Source: Mucilaginibacter_A sp050955045
GTDB taxonomy: Bacteria > Bacteroidota > Bacteroidia > Sphingobacteriales > Sphingobacteriaceae
Assembly (NCBI GenBank): GCA_050955045.1
Contig: JBPBQV010000001.1
Span: 1-64,000 of the forward strand
Length of the DNA: 64,000 nucleotides
Direction: 5' to 3'
Below, in pieces: positions 19,288 to 29,178 of this stretch. A program made the translations under genes and the position numbers. The notes under the pieces are model-generated. The model was not told the origin of the DNA and did no database searches. It was given only the letters and a program-made list of their open reading frames with translations. The stretch's first letter is position 1, and each line of letters opens with the position of its first letter.

Positions 19288-22200
19288 ATGATTCATATCT
19301 ATAGAAAAGTTTTACTAATTTGTTTGCTTTCTCTGTTTTTTAAAACTGCTTTCAGTCAAAACTGTACCGTAAACGCAGGTGTTGCTACCACAATTTGTCC
19401 GGGTTCTACTTTTACGCTTACAGGAAGTGCAAGTGGCTTGTTTGCTTCCGGCGGAACCGCTACCTGGAGCCAGATCAGCGGGCCGGGTATTACGTTATCT
19501 GCAACTACAATTTCCGGTTCTAATGCAACGGCTAATGTAACCGGTTATGCTACTGGAAATACTTACGGTTTCCGGCTAACCGGAAAATGTACAGACGGCT
19601 CATTGGTTTACCAGGATGTTTTGTATACAACATCAAATGCAACTACAGCAAATGCAGGACCAGATATTGCAGGTTGCCCTGGCACGGTTAGCATGGCTGC
19701 AAATAGTTTAGCTTCAGGTGAAACAGGAACCTGGACCGTTATAAGCGGAAGCCTTCCTGTACCATCACCGGCAAACTCTCCAACTGCAACGATTAATCTT
19801 CCAGCAACTACCTTAATAGGCGCAACTACTTACCGCTGGACGGTTGTAAACGGAAGTTGCACTTCGTACGATGATGTAATTGTGACCAACAGGGGCGGCA
19901 TTAGTACAGTTTCGGCTGGCTCCAATCAAAGTATCAGCTGTTATAGCAGTACAGCCAGTGCCCTGCTTGCAGCTTCGTACGCAGGCAATAATACGGGCGG
20001 GCAAGTTGGTACTTGGTCGTATATCAGTGGGCCTTCCACACCTTCTTTTATCAATATACATACAAATAATACAACAGTAAGTAACCTAATTCAGGGGAGC
20101 TATAAATTACGGTGGACAGCAACCGGAGCATGCGCCAGTGGAGTTTCGGACATGACGATTACAGTTGGGCCTGGCACACAAAGCGTTACCAGCGTACCCA
20201 ATGTTGCTGCTGCAAATACTTCAACTTATTGTGATGGCCGTACAAGTACAACCCTAACCGGCCCTACACCAATTTATACCAACGAAACGGCAACCTGGAG
20301 CCAGACAACTGCTCAAGCCAGTGCAGGCGTGGTCATCAGCAATCCCAATTCGCCAACCACAACCATTACAGGTTTAAACGGTACTACCAACCGTACTTTT
20401 ACTTATACCATTACCAATTCGGTAACTGGTTGTACCAGCACCGGCACTTACTATATCAATTATACCGTACCGCCTTCGGTAGTGGTAAACGGTGGTAGTT
20501 CTGTTTTTTTTGTGGCTTGTGATGCTGTATCTGCAAGTATTCCTTATACGGTTGCAGGCGGAAACCAAACACAATGGGCATTGGTAAGCGGCCCTGCCGG
20601 TTCTACACTTGGCGGCTCAACTGGTACAACTTCTTATACAACCGCTTCTGCTTCGCCGCAAACCATCAACGGATTAACAGTAGTTGGTACTTATGTAATC
20701 CGGTTTAAAAGAACTACTAATAATGGTTCCGGAGGATGTTCTGATGCTTATCAGGATGTTTCCATATCAGTTACCAAATCCGTAACTGCAGCAAATGCTG
20801 GCACCAAACAGGTATTGGCTTGCAATACTTTTTCAACTAATCTTCAAGGGAATACGCCAACATCCGGTACCGGAAAATGGACGCAGCTTTCCGGGCCGAA
20901 TACCGCTACAGTAACAGATCCTACCCTGGCCAATACAGCAATCAGTGGATTGATAGCTGGTTCTTATACTTTCCGTTGGATTATTTCTGGTGGAGAAGGC
21001 TCTTGTGGAAATTCTCAAGCAGATGTATCTGTAGTAGTAGCCTCTCCTGCTCCAACAACTTCTGCCGCAGGATCAAACATTGCTGCCTGTTACGCTACGC
21101 CAATCAGTTTAACCGGCAATCAACCAGCTACCAATGAAACAGGAACATGGACGGTAACACCTTCCGGAGTTACATTTACCAATACGCATGATCCAAATGC
21201 AGTAGTAACCGGATTGGCAAACAACACTGCTTATACTTTTACCTGGACAATTGCAAATGCCTGCGGAACTTCATCCAGCAACGTAACGATAACAACCAGC
21301 ACTACAGCTGGTCCGAAACAAGCCGCAGCAGGAGCTGATCAATGTTTAGCAGCCGGAACAACCAGTTTTACTCTTGCCGGAAACGCAACTGCAACAGGAG
21401 AAACTGGAGTATGGACTTTACTAAGTGGATCACCAAATACACCAACTTTTACCAATGCTTATAACACAACGGTTACCGGTGCTATTAACGGAACTTACAA
21501 GTTTGAATGGAGCTTGGCTAAAGGTGGTTGTAATGTAACCCGCGATACTGTTTTTATCACTATATCTTCTGCTGCTACAATTGCAAATGCGGGAACTGCT
21601 GTTAGCCAATGCGGTTTTGCTGACATCACCCTGAACGGAAATAATCCTACAGTAGGAACCGGAAATTGGACACAGGTTGAAGGACCTGGCGGTGCTGTTA
21701 TCACCAATTCTTTATTAAGAAACACAACAGTTTCGGGGTTGATGGTGGGACGATATATTTTCAGATGGACGATTTCTAACGGAGCCTGCTCCAGTAATTC
21801 TGCTGATGTAATTGTCAATATCTCCATTCCTCCAACTACTGCTTCTGCCGGTGCGGATCAATCTTTGTGCAGCACCACATCCACTACCCTTGCAGCAAAT
21901 ACCATTACCGTTGGCAAAGGACTTTGGTCTGTAGTGAGCGGACCAAATACACCTGTATTCGCCACTTCATCTAACCCTGCAACTACTGTTTCTGGTTTGA
22001 TTACGGGCACATATTTACTGCGATGGTCATCCACCAATGGCCTTTACTGCGCACCCAGCACGGATGACATGAATATTTTTGTAACCCAAAGTGCCAATGC
22101 AGGAGCCGATCAAAATTTATGTTCTCAAAGCAGTACGTTATTATCCGGAAACGAGAGAAGCACAGGCACCTGGAGCCAGGTAGGCAGCACGCCTTCGGTA

Positions 22201-23757
22201 GCAACAATCACTGCAAATTCAAGCAACACTGCCATCATTACCAATTTAACCAGTGGTGGTGCTTACACATTTACCTATACCGTTAATGCGGTGGGTTCCT
22301 GCCCGCAAACAACAGATGATGTTGTTGTAAATATTACGCCCGCTCCTTCAGCTGCACAGGCAGGTGATGATGTAAGCATTTGCGTACCTACGGGCACAAC
22401 AGCTGCCAATACTACGGTTACGCTGGGAACTAATTCTACCGCACCCACAAGCGGTACCGGCACCTGGGCAGTACAAAGCAAACCAACCGGATCTCCAACA
22501 CCAGTATTTTCAAACGTGAATAATATCAATGCTACTTTCAGCAATCTGTCAAACGGGCTTTATGTTCTGGAGTGGAATGTAACCAACGGCAACTGTACGG
22601 TTAACAAAGATATTGTACGGGTAAATATTTATGCAGAACCAGCTGCTGCTGTAGCTGGTCCGGATCAAAATGCTGCGTGTTCCAGCCAGATTACTTTGGC
22701 TGCCACTTCGCCTGCTGTTGGTGTAGGAACATGGAGCCAAACTGGCGGACCAACTTTACCTGCAGGAAGCATTGATGCACCAAATTCGCCTACTACCAGC
22801 ATCCTGAACTCAACCGCTGGCAACACCTATACTTTTACCTGGACGGTAAGCAACGGAAACATCTGCTCGCCCAAAACAGATGATGTACAGATTACTGTAG
22901 TAGCTGCGCCGCCAGCTGCCGCAGTAGCCGGTGCTGCCCAAGGCTTGTGCAACCAGTATCAAACTACATTGGCTGCCCAAGCCGCTGGCTCTGGTGAAAC
23001 TGGTACATGGACAATGATCAGTAAACCGGCAGGTGCTGCCGATGCTGTTTTTACCGATGTAAATAATGCGACTTCCGGCTTATCTGGTTTAGTGCAGGGG
23101 ACTTATACTTTGCGTTGGACTTTAACCAATGCTGGTACCTGCACTACATCAAGCGATGTTACCATTACCGTTACCAATCCGCCAACTACGGCTGTAGCCG
23201 GGCCGGATGCCAGTTACTGCTTATTCAATCCGGTTGTACTGGCTGCAACGCCTGCTACATCGGGTACCGGAACCTGGACGGTAGTTACTAAACCAACCAG
23301 TGCGCCAAGTCCGGTTTTTAGTTCGATAAACGCAGCAAATGCTTCGGTAACCGGTTTGCTAGAAGGCCTTTATACTTTTAAATGGGCAACCATAAATGGA
23401 ACCTGTCCGGTGAGTGAAAGCTTGGTTAAAATCAACATTTACAAATGCGAAATCGGTGTAACCAAAACGGCCGGCACGCCTGTTTTACAGCCGAACGGTT
23501 CTTATAACGTTACGTTCACTTTTAATGTAACTAACACCGGTTCGGCAACCTTAAATGGTATTCAGGTTACGGATGATTTGCAAGCTTCTTTTACCGGCAA
23601 AAACTTCAGCATCAGCAGTAAAAATGCAAGTGGAAGTTTGGCCATCAATCCAACTTTTAACGGTACTACTGATAAAAATCTTCTTACATCGGCAACATCA
23701 AGTCTAGCCGCATCCGGCACGGCAACCATTACGATTGTAGTTAACATTTCTTTATAA
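19288..23757 (+). CDS. Giant secreted protein of about fifteen Ig/PKD-like repeats, ending inside a DUF11 domain
   Basis: 1489 residues with a signal peptide (cleavage near T-A-F-S-Q, residue 24). It then carries about fifteen repeats of roughly 80-100 residues, each opening with A-N-A-G-x-D-Q-x-x-C and containing G-T-W and a late G-x-Y-x-F-R-W-T segment. One conserved Cys near each start and one near each end suggest disulfides. The last about 100 residues (from I-G-V-T-K-T-A-G-T-P-V-L) are a DUF11-like domain that stops abruptly after T-I-T-I-V-V-N-I-S-L, before its final strands. No T9SS sorting domain is present. Its TAA overlaps the ATG of the next gene by one base, so translation is coupled. 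Likely a surface or matrix adhesin. Confidence 0.85.
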   Translation: MIHIYRKVLLICLLSLFFKTAFSQNCTVNAGVATTICPGSTFTLTGSASGLFASGGTATWSQISGPGITLSATTISGSNATANVTGYATGNTYGFRLTGKCTDGSLVYQDVLYTTSNATTANAGPDIAGCPGTVSMAANSLASGETGTWTVISGSLPVPSPANSPTATINLPATTLIGATTYRWTVVNGSCTSYDDVIVTNRGGISTVSAGSNQSISCYSSTASALLAASYAGNNTGGQVGTWSYISGPSTPSFINIHTNNTTVSNLIQGSYKLRWTATGACASGVSDMTITVGPGTQSVTSVPNVAAANTSTYCDGRTSTTLTGPTPIYTNETATWSQTTAQASAGVVISNPNSPTTTITGLNGTTNRTFTYTITNSVTGCTSTGTYYINYTVPPSVVVNGGSSVFFVACDAVSASIPYTVAGGNQTQWALVSGPAGSTLGGSTGTTSYTTASASPQTINGLTVVGTYVIRFKRTTNNGSGGCSDAYQDVSISVTKSVTAANAGTKQVLACNTFSTNLQGNTPTSGTGKWTQLSGPNTATVTDPTLANTAISGLIAGSYTFRWIISGGEGSCGNSQADVSVVVASPAPTTSAAGSNIAACYATPISLTGNQPATNETGTWTVTPSGVTFTNTHDPNAVVTGLANNTAYTFTWTIANACGTSSSNVTITTSTTAGPKQAAAGADQCLAAGTTSFTLAGNATATGETGVWTLLSGSPNTPTFTNAYNTTVTGAINGTYKFEWSLAKGGCNVTRDTVFITISSAATIANAGTAVSQCGFADITLNGNNPTVGTGNWTQVEGPGGAVITNSLLRNTTVSGLMVGRYIFRWTISNGACSSNSADVIVNISIPPTTASAGADQSLCSTTSTTLAANTITVGKGLWSVVSGPNTPVFATSSNPATTVSGLITGTYLLRWSSTNGLYCAPSTDDMNIFVTQSANAGADQNLCSQSSTLLSGNERSTGTWSQVGSTPSVATITANSSNTAIITNLTSGGAYTFTYTVNAVGSCPQTTDDVVVNITPAPSAAQAGDDVSICVPTGTTAANTTVTLGTNSTAPTSGTGTWAVQSKPTGSPTPVFSNVNNINATFSNLSNGLYVLEWNVTNGNCTVNKDIVRVNIYAEPAAAVAGPDQNAACSSQITLAATSPAVGVGTWSQTGGPTLPAGSIDAPNSPTTSILNSTAGNTYTFTWTVSNGNICSPKTDDVQITVVAAPPAAAVAGAAQGLCNQYQTTLAAQAAGSGETGTWTMISKPAGAADAVFTDVNNATSGLSGLVQGTYTLRWTLTNAGTCTTSSDVTITVTNPPTTAVAGPDASYCLFNPVVLAATPATSGTGTWTVVTKPTSAPSPVFSSINAANASVTGLLEGLYTFKWATINGTCPVSESLVKINIYKCEIGVTKTAGTPVLQPNGSYNVTFTFNVTNTGSATLNGIQVTDDLQASFTGKNFSISSKNASGSLAINPTFNGTTDKNLLTSATSSLAASGTATITIVVNISL

Positions 23758-26700
23758 TGAAAGCAGCGAACATGTTTCTTCACAAAAACTTATTAGCAAC
23801 CATCGTACTGCTTTTAGTTACCAGTACCTGTATTTTTGCACAAACTTTTGGTACCTACAAAAATACGGCTACTGCAACAGCTACCGCTTCCGGCGGCGTG
23901 GTGGTTTCTGATATTTCTAACAACGGAAGTACGCTGAACCAGCCTTCCGGCGTACAAACGCCCATCAATTTTCCGATGATTGGTTTAGGTAAAACGGCTT
24001 CTGCCCCGGTTTTGCAAAGTGATGGTACTTATAATGTTGATTACACGATTACTGTTAAAAACTTTGGTCAGATTGCTTTGCAGAATGTGCAGGTTCAGGA
24101 TGTTTTAACTACTGCTTTTCCTTCGCCCGTAACTTATACTTTACGGTCTGCCGTTACCATTTCCGGCGGTACAGGCTTGACTGTTAATACTTCTTTTACC
24201 GGTGCAAATACTTACACAAATTTATTGGTTGCCGCATCAAGCACGTTGGCAATTGGTGATTCCAGAACTATCACCATTCCGTTAAATGTTAACCTGAATG
24301 GAGCCTTCGGAACGTTTAATAATACGGCTACAACATCTGCCACAACTGCTGATAACACTTCCGTATTTGATACCTCCAACAACAGTTCAAATCCCGATGG
24401 TAACGGCGATGGCAATCCTTTTAATGATTCGGCACCAACGCCGGTAATGTTTAATTCTCCGGATATTCAGGTGTTAAAAACAGCAAGCAATCTTTCGCCA
24501 ACTGCCGGAACTAATGTAACCTTTACCATCACCGCTAAAAATAATGGTTTGGGCGATGCCGCAAATGTTACCATAACTGATGTTTTAAACTCCGGTTACA
24601 GTTACATTTCTGCTGCACCATCCGCAGGAACATATAATGCAGCTACAGGAATTTGGAGCGTTGGCAATATTGCCAATGGTATAAGCCAAACTTTAACAAT
24701 TACAGCGAAAGTGCTTTATAGTAAACCAGTTGCTGCTTATCAAAATACGGCAAGCAGTAATTATTTAGGTGATAATACACCTGCTAACAATAGCCAAACG
24801 GTTAATGTAACGCCAGTGCAGCTACCGCCGGATGCGTTAAATGATGCCATCACCGGTATTCCGGCTACTGCAAGCGCAACTTTAAATTTGCTAACAAATG
24901 ATAAACTGGCAGATGGATCTGCTGCTACAATTCCATTGGTAACGGTAGATATTGATCCGGCAATTGCAGGCATACAAAATACATTTAATGTAACCGGACA
25001 AGGCGTTTGGACTTACAATACATCAACCGGAGATATTACTTTTAATCCGGCAACTGGGTTTTTACTTAGTCCGGCTGCCATTACTTATACCTTAACAGAA
25101 ACTGCTACCGGCTTAACCGATCAGGCAACTATCACGGTAACGAAAGCCGCTAATACCGATGTTACTTTAAATACACTGATACTTAATAATGGTACTTTAA
25201 CACCTGCTTTCACTTCCTCTAATCCAAATTATACTGTACAGGTTCCTTATACCACAGCATCCATTAATTTAACAGCTACTGCTAATGATGCCAATGCAAG
25301 CATCAGGATAAATAACGCAATGGCTGTTAGCGGTTCTGCTACTGCTTTGGTTGCTTTAAATGTGGGCAGCAACCCGGTAAACGTTGCGGTAACTGCGCAT
25401 GATGGTATCAGCAGGCAAACTTACACCGTAACCGTTACTCGCGAAAAAGCACCGCAAACCATCACCTTTGCTGCGTTGGCTACAAAAACTTTTGGCGATA
25501 CTGATTTTCCTTTGGTTTTGAGTAGCACCAATACCACTATTCCGATTACTTATGTAAGTGATAACCTGTCCGTTGCTACAATTGTTAACGGCAATGTCCA
25601 CGTTGTTGGAGCAGGAACGGCAAACATTACGGCTTCTCAGGCAGGCAACGCCAGTTATAATGCGGCTGCCGATGTGATACAGATTTTAACTGTGAACCCA
25701 GCCAGCCAAACCATCAGCTTTGCAACATCTATTACCAAGATTTATGGTGATGCTGGTTTTGCGCTCACAGCAATTTCCTCATCTGGTTTGCCCGTTAATT
25801 TTAGTTCTGCGGATGCTAGCATTGCATCCATAAGCGGCTCAACCGTAACAATTTATAAAGCTGGAACTGTAATTATAACGGCTTCACAACCTGGAAATTC
25901 TAATTACAATGCGGCAACTGCTGTAAATTCAGCGTTAATCATCAACCCAAAAACACTTACTGCTGCGTTAACCGGAACCGTAACTAAAATTTATGATGGC
26001 AATACCAATGCTGTTTTTACCGCCTCAAATTTTACTTTATCCAGAAAAATAGGAACCGATGATGTTTCGCTGATCAACCCAACTTCCGGCACTTATAATA
26101 ATCGTACGGTTAATACCAATAAGCAAGTTAGCGCAAGCGGTTTAAGTTTGGCGGGCAATGATGCCACAAATTATGTGCTTGCCTCAACAGCTTTAACCGC
26201 AAATATGGGTACAATTACGCCAGCTGTTTTAACGCTGAACCTGACCGGAACCGTAACTAAAGTTTATGATGGTAATACTTTGGCAACGCTTGTAACTGCC
26301 AATTACCAATTATCAGGAGTGATTGGCAATGATCAGGTTAATTTTAACAAACCAACTTCCGGAATTTATGATAACAGCAGTGCAGGTACCGGCAAAATGA
26401 TAACTATTAACAACATTGTTTTATCAGGTGCAGATGCGGATAATTATTCACTTTCCTCAGGATTAATAAGTGCTAACATCGGTGTAATCAATACAAAAAC
26501 AATATCGATTAGTGCTGGTAATCAAACTAAAATTTATGGCGCAGCAAACCCAGCTTTAACGTTCAGTTATAATGGTTTTGCAAATGGAGAAAGTGTAGTT
26601 AATTTAATTACACTACCAACGATAAGTACCACGGCAACGGCTAATTCTCCTGTCGGAACTTATCCAATCAGCGTTTCTGGTGCAGCCAGTAATAATTATG

Positions 26701-28856
26701 ATTTCAATTATGTGAATGGAACGTTAACGATCAGCCAAAATAACAATGTGATCACTTTCGCAGCTCTTCCTGCTAAAACTTATGGTGATAGCAATTTTGA
26801 TTTAACGGCAACTGCTTCATCTGGTTTGCCGGTTACTTATATCAGCAGCAATCCAACAGTAGCAGCGGTTGATGGAACAGGAAAGGTACAAATTCTTTCC
26901 GCTGGAACAGCAACAATCACAGCTCAACAAACTGGAAACAGCAATTACAATCCTGCAGCTTCGGTGCAGCAAATTTTAGTGATAAACAAAGCATCGTTAA
27001 CAGTTATAGCTGATGATCAAACTAAAATATATGGTGCATCAAACGCAGCTTTAACCGCTCATTATAACGGTTTTGTTAATGGAGAAAGTGAAGTTAATTT
27101 AATTACACTACCAACGATAAGTACCACAGCAACGGCTAATTCTCCTGTCGGAACTTATCTAATCAACGTTTCTGGTGCTGCATCAAGCAACTATAATTTT
27201 GTTTATGTAAACGGAGCATTAACAGTAAATCCAACGGTACAAACAATCACATTTGTTGCTTTGCCGTCCAAAACTTATGGTGATGCCAGTTTTGTGTGGA
27301 GCGCAACTGCTTCATCTGGTTTGCCGGTTACTTATACCAGCAGCAACCCTGCTGTGGCAACAATGGATGCCGCCGGAATTGTGCATATTGTTGCTGCCGG
27401 AACAACCTCTTTTACAGCTTTGCAAAGCGGAAATACAAATTTTGCGGCGGCGGCGGCGGTAGCACAAGATTTTAGGGTGATAAAAACAGCATTAACCATT
27501 TCGGCAGATGATAAAACGCGGATTTATGGTTTGCCAAATCCGGCTTTAACTTTTACTTATAACGGTTTTGTAAACAGAGAAACCGTAGCAAGCCTGACTA
27601 ATTTACCAACTATCAGCACCACGGCAACTGCCACTTCTGCAGCAGGAACTTACCCGATTATTTTGAGTGGTGCAGCATCAACCAATTACAGCTTTGTGTA
27701 CATTCCGGGAACATTAACTGTAGCCGGCGCAGCCGTAAACAGCTTAACTTTAACGCAAACAACGCTGCCGGAAAACCAATCCGCAGGTACAGCGGCAGGT
27801 ACGCTTTCAGCATCAGCGCTGGACCCAAATGCTGTTTTTACCTATAGTTTTATTGCGGGCAATGGCGGCAATGATAATTCTTTGTTCAGCATCCAGGGAA
27901 ATAAAGTGCTTGCTACAACAGCTTTTGATTATGAAGTGAAAAGCAGCTATTCCGTTCGCATCCGGGCCACCAGTCAGTACGGTTTATCTTTCGATCAATC
28001 CTTTACCATCCAAATTACCGATGTAAACGAAGCACCAACGCTTGCAACTGTTTCAAACCGCGCACTTTGCTACACGCCATTCGGTCAATCCATCCGTTTA
28101 AGTAATATTTCTGGCGGACCGGAAAGCGGGCAAACAGTTACGTTAAGTGTAAGCTCATCCAATCCCGGGCTTTTTGGTGATTTGAGTGTTTCCGCAGCTT
28201 CAAACGGCAACGCAACATTAAATTATCAGCTGGCTGCCACCGGAACCGCTGTGGTTACTGTAACCGTGCAGGATAATGGCGGCACAGCAAATCGCGGAAC
28301 AGACAGTTTCAGCCAAAGCTTTACCATTACTTCAAATGAAATGCCGGTTGTAGCTATTACTGCGGATAAATCAACCCAAATATCAAAAGGAGAAACGGTA
28401 ACCTTAACAGCTTCGGGCGGCAGTGTTTACAGTTGGGATACTACGCCTAATGTAAGCGGTAGCAGCAGTTCGGCAATAATTAAAGTTCGGCCAAGTCAAA
28501 CGACAACGTACCAGGTTAAAGTAAGTAATGCCTCAGGCTGCAGTGATACAAAAAGCATCACGATTAATGTAGCTGATGATTATGCCAGCCTTCATGCATC
28601 CAATTTGCTTACCCCAGATGGTGATGGCAAAAACGACACTTGGGTAGTCAAAAATATTGATTTGTATCCCGATAATACCGTTTCGATTTTTGATAAAGGC
28701 GGCAGAAAACTGCTGGAAGTAAAACATTATGACAACAGCTGGGACGGTACTTTCCGCGGCTCGCCCCTTACTGAAGGAACTTATTATTATATTATTGATT
28801 TCGGGCCGGGCAAGGCACCAATGAAAGGGTTTATTACGATTTTAAGAACTCGGTAA
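23757..28856 (+). CDS. Giant T9SS type B secreted adhesin: DUF11, Ig-like, YDG/MBG repeats, CHU_C sorting domain
   Basis: 1699 residues. The signal peptide covers about residues 1-29. Residues 30-75 look like the missing C-terminal strands of a DUF11 domain (T-F-G-T-Y-K-N-T-A-T-A-T-A). Two full DUF11 domains follow (about 76-205, 213-330), then a CshA-like fibril domain, a cadherin-like sandwich, Ig-like repeats opening Q-T-I-T-F, YDG repeats with K-I-Y-D-G-N-T, and MBG repeats with K-I-Y-G-A. A cadherin-type domain and the C-terminal gliding-motility domain (L-T-P-D-G-D-G-K-N-D-T-W) complete it. The last is the type B T9SS signal. Role: cell-surface adhesion or gliding. Parts of the MBG region are near-identical DNA repeats. 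The start overlaps the previous stop. Confidence 0.88.
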   Translation: MKAANMFLHKNLLATIVLLLVTSTCIFAQTFGTYKNTATATATASGGVVVSDISNNGSTLNQPSGVQTPINFPMIGLGKTASAPVLQSDGTYNVDYTITVKNFGQIALQNVQVQDVLTTAFPSPVTYTLRSAVTISGGTGLTVNTSFTGANTYTNLLVAASSTLAIGDSRTITIPLNVNLNGAFGTFNNTATTSATTADNTSVFDTSNNSSNPDGNGDGNPFNDSAPTPVMFNSPDIQVLKTASNLSPTAGTNVTFTITAKNNGLGDAANVTITDVLNSGYSYISAAPSAGTYNAATGIWSVGNIANGISQTLTITAKVLYSKPVAAYQNTASSNYLGDNTPANNSQTVNVTPVQLPPDALNDAITGIPATASATLNLLTNDKLADGSAATIPLVTVDIDPAIAGIQNTFNVTGQGVWTYNTSTGDITFNPATGFLLSPAAITYTLTETATGLTDQATITVTKAANTDVTLNTLILNNGTLTPAFTSSNPNYTVQVPYTTASINLTATANDANASIRINNAMAVSGSATALVALNVGSNPVNVAVTAHDGISRQTYTVTVTREKAPQTITFAALATKTFGDTDFPLVLSSTNTTIPITYVSDNLSVATIVNGNVHVVGAGTANITASQAGNASYNAAADVIQILTVNPASQTISFATSITKIYGDAGFALTAISSSGLPVNFSSADASIASISGSTVTIYKAGTVIITASQPGNSNYNAATAVNSALIINPKTLTAALTGTVTKIYDGNTNAVFTASNFTLSRKIGTDDVSLINPTSGTYNNRTVNTNKQVSASGLSLAGNDATNYVLASTALTANMGTITPAVLTLNLTGTVTKVYDGNTLATLVTANYQLSGVIGNDQVNFNKPTSGIYDNSSAGTGKMITINNIVLSGADADNYSLSSGLISANIGVINTKTISISAGNQTKIYGAANPALTFSYNGFANGESVVNLITLPTISTTATANSPVGTYPISVSGAASNNYDFNYVNGTLTISQNNNVITFAALPAKTYGDSNFDLTATASSGLPVTYISSNPTVAAVDGTGKVQILSAGTATITAQQTGNSNYNPAASVQQILVINKASLTVIADDQTKIYGASNAALTAHYNGFVNGESEVNLITLPTISTTATANSPVGTYLINVSGAASSNYNFVYVNGALTVNPTVQTITFVALPSKTYGDASFVWSATASSGLPVTYTSSNPAVATMDAAGIVHIVAAGTTSFTALQSGNTNFAAAAAVAQDFRVIKTALTISADDKTRIYGLPNPALTFTYNGFVNRETVASLTNLPTISTTATATSAAGTYPIILSGAASTNYSFVYIPGTLTVAGAAVNSLTLTQTTLPENQSAGTAAGTLSASALDPNAVFTYSFIAGNGGNDNSLFSIQGNKVLATTAFDYEVKSSYSVRIRATSQYGLSFDQSFTIQITDVNEAPTLATVSNRALCYTPFGQSIRLSNISGGPESGQTVTLSVSSSNPGLFGDLSVSAASNGNATLNYQLAATGTAVVTVTVQDNGGTANRGTDSFSQSFTITSNEMPVVAITADKSTQISKGETVTLTASGGSVYSWDTTPNVSGSSSSAIIKVRPSQTTTYQVKVSNASGCSDTKSITINVADDYASLHASNLLTPDGDGKNDTWVVKNIDLYPDNTVSIFDKGGRKLLEVKHYDNSWDGTFRGSPLTEGTYYYIIDFGPGKAPMKGFITILRTR

Positions 28857-28895
28857 AAACTTAAACACCAGAAAAAACGAATTATAACGACCATT

Positions 28896-28932
28896 AAAAA
28901 CAGCATCCATTATTTTTGCCGATGCTGTTTTT
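28896..28932 (+). terminator. Rho-independent terminator of the giant adhesin operon
   Basis: AAAAACAGCATC (28896-28907) pairs with GATGCTGTTTTT (28921-28932), a 12-bp stem with a 13-nt loop, 39 bp after the stop. A further GCAGCATC at 28944-28951 echoes the stem. The sequence resembles a diverged dispersed-repeat arm. Confidence 0.85.
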
Positions 28933-29178
28933 ATGCAGGTAAAAGCAGCATCAGCCACGCTCCTTTTTTAGCAATTTATTTTCTAAAACCTCATTTGCTT
29001 ATGCTACTATTTCGTATTGCATTTTAACCGGTATTAATGATAAACAGATTTTGCTTTAAATTGTACTCCATTAAGCTCACTAGAAACCAGTATTAACCGA
29101 AAGCAAATTACAGGCAGAAGAATATCAATTTGTTAAATTAGCTTTATGTTGAAGAAAAAACAGTGCTAAAAGAAGCGA

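Noticed and set aside
23583..24205. GCTTCTTTTACCGG and ACTTCTTTTACCGG in the giant surface genes as repeat copies
   Set aside because: Both encode S-F-T-G within DUF11 domains, the repeat of a protein motif rather than of the intergenic element.
27444..27460. GCGGCGGCGG run as a phase-variable microsatellite
   Set aside because: Only a short Ala-codon run in frame. Triplet changes would not switch the gene off.
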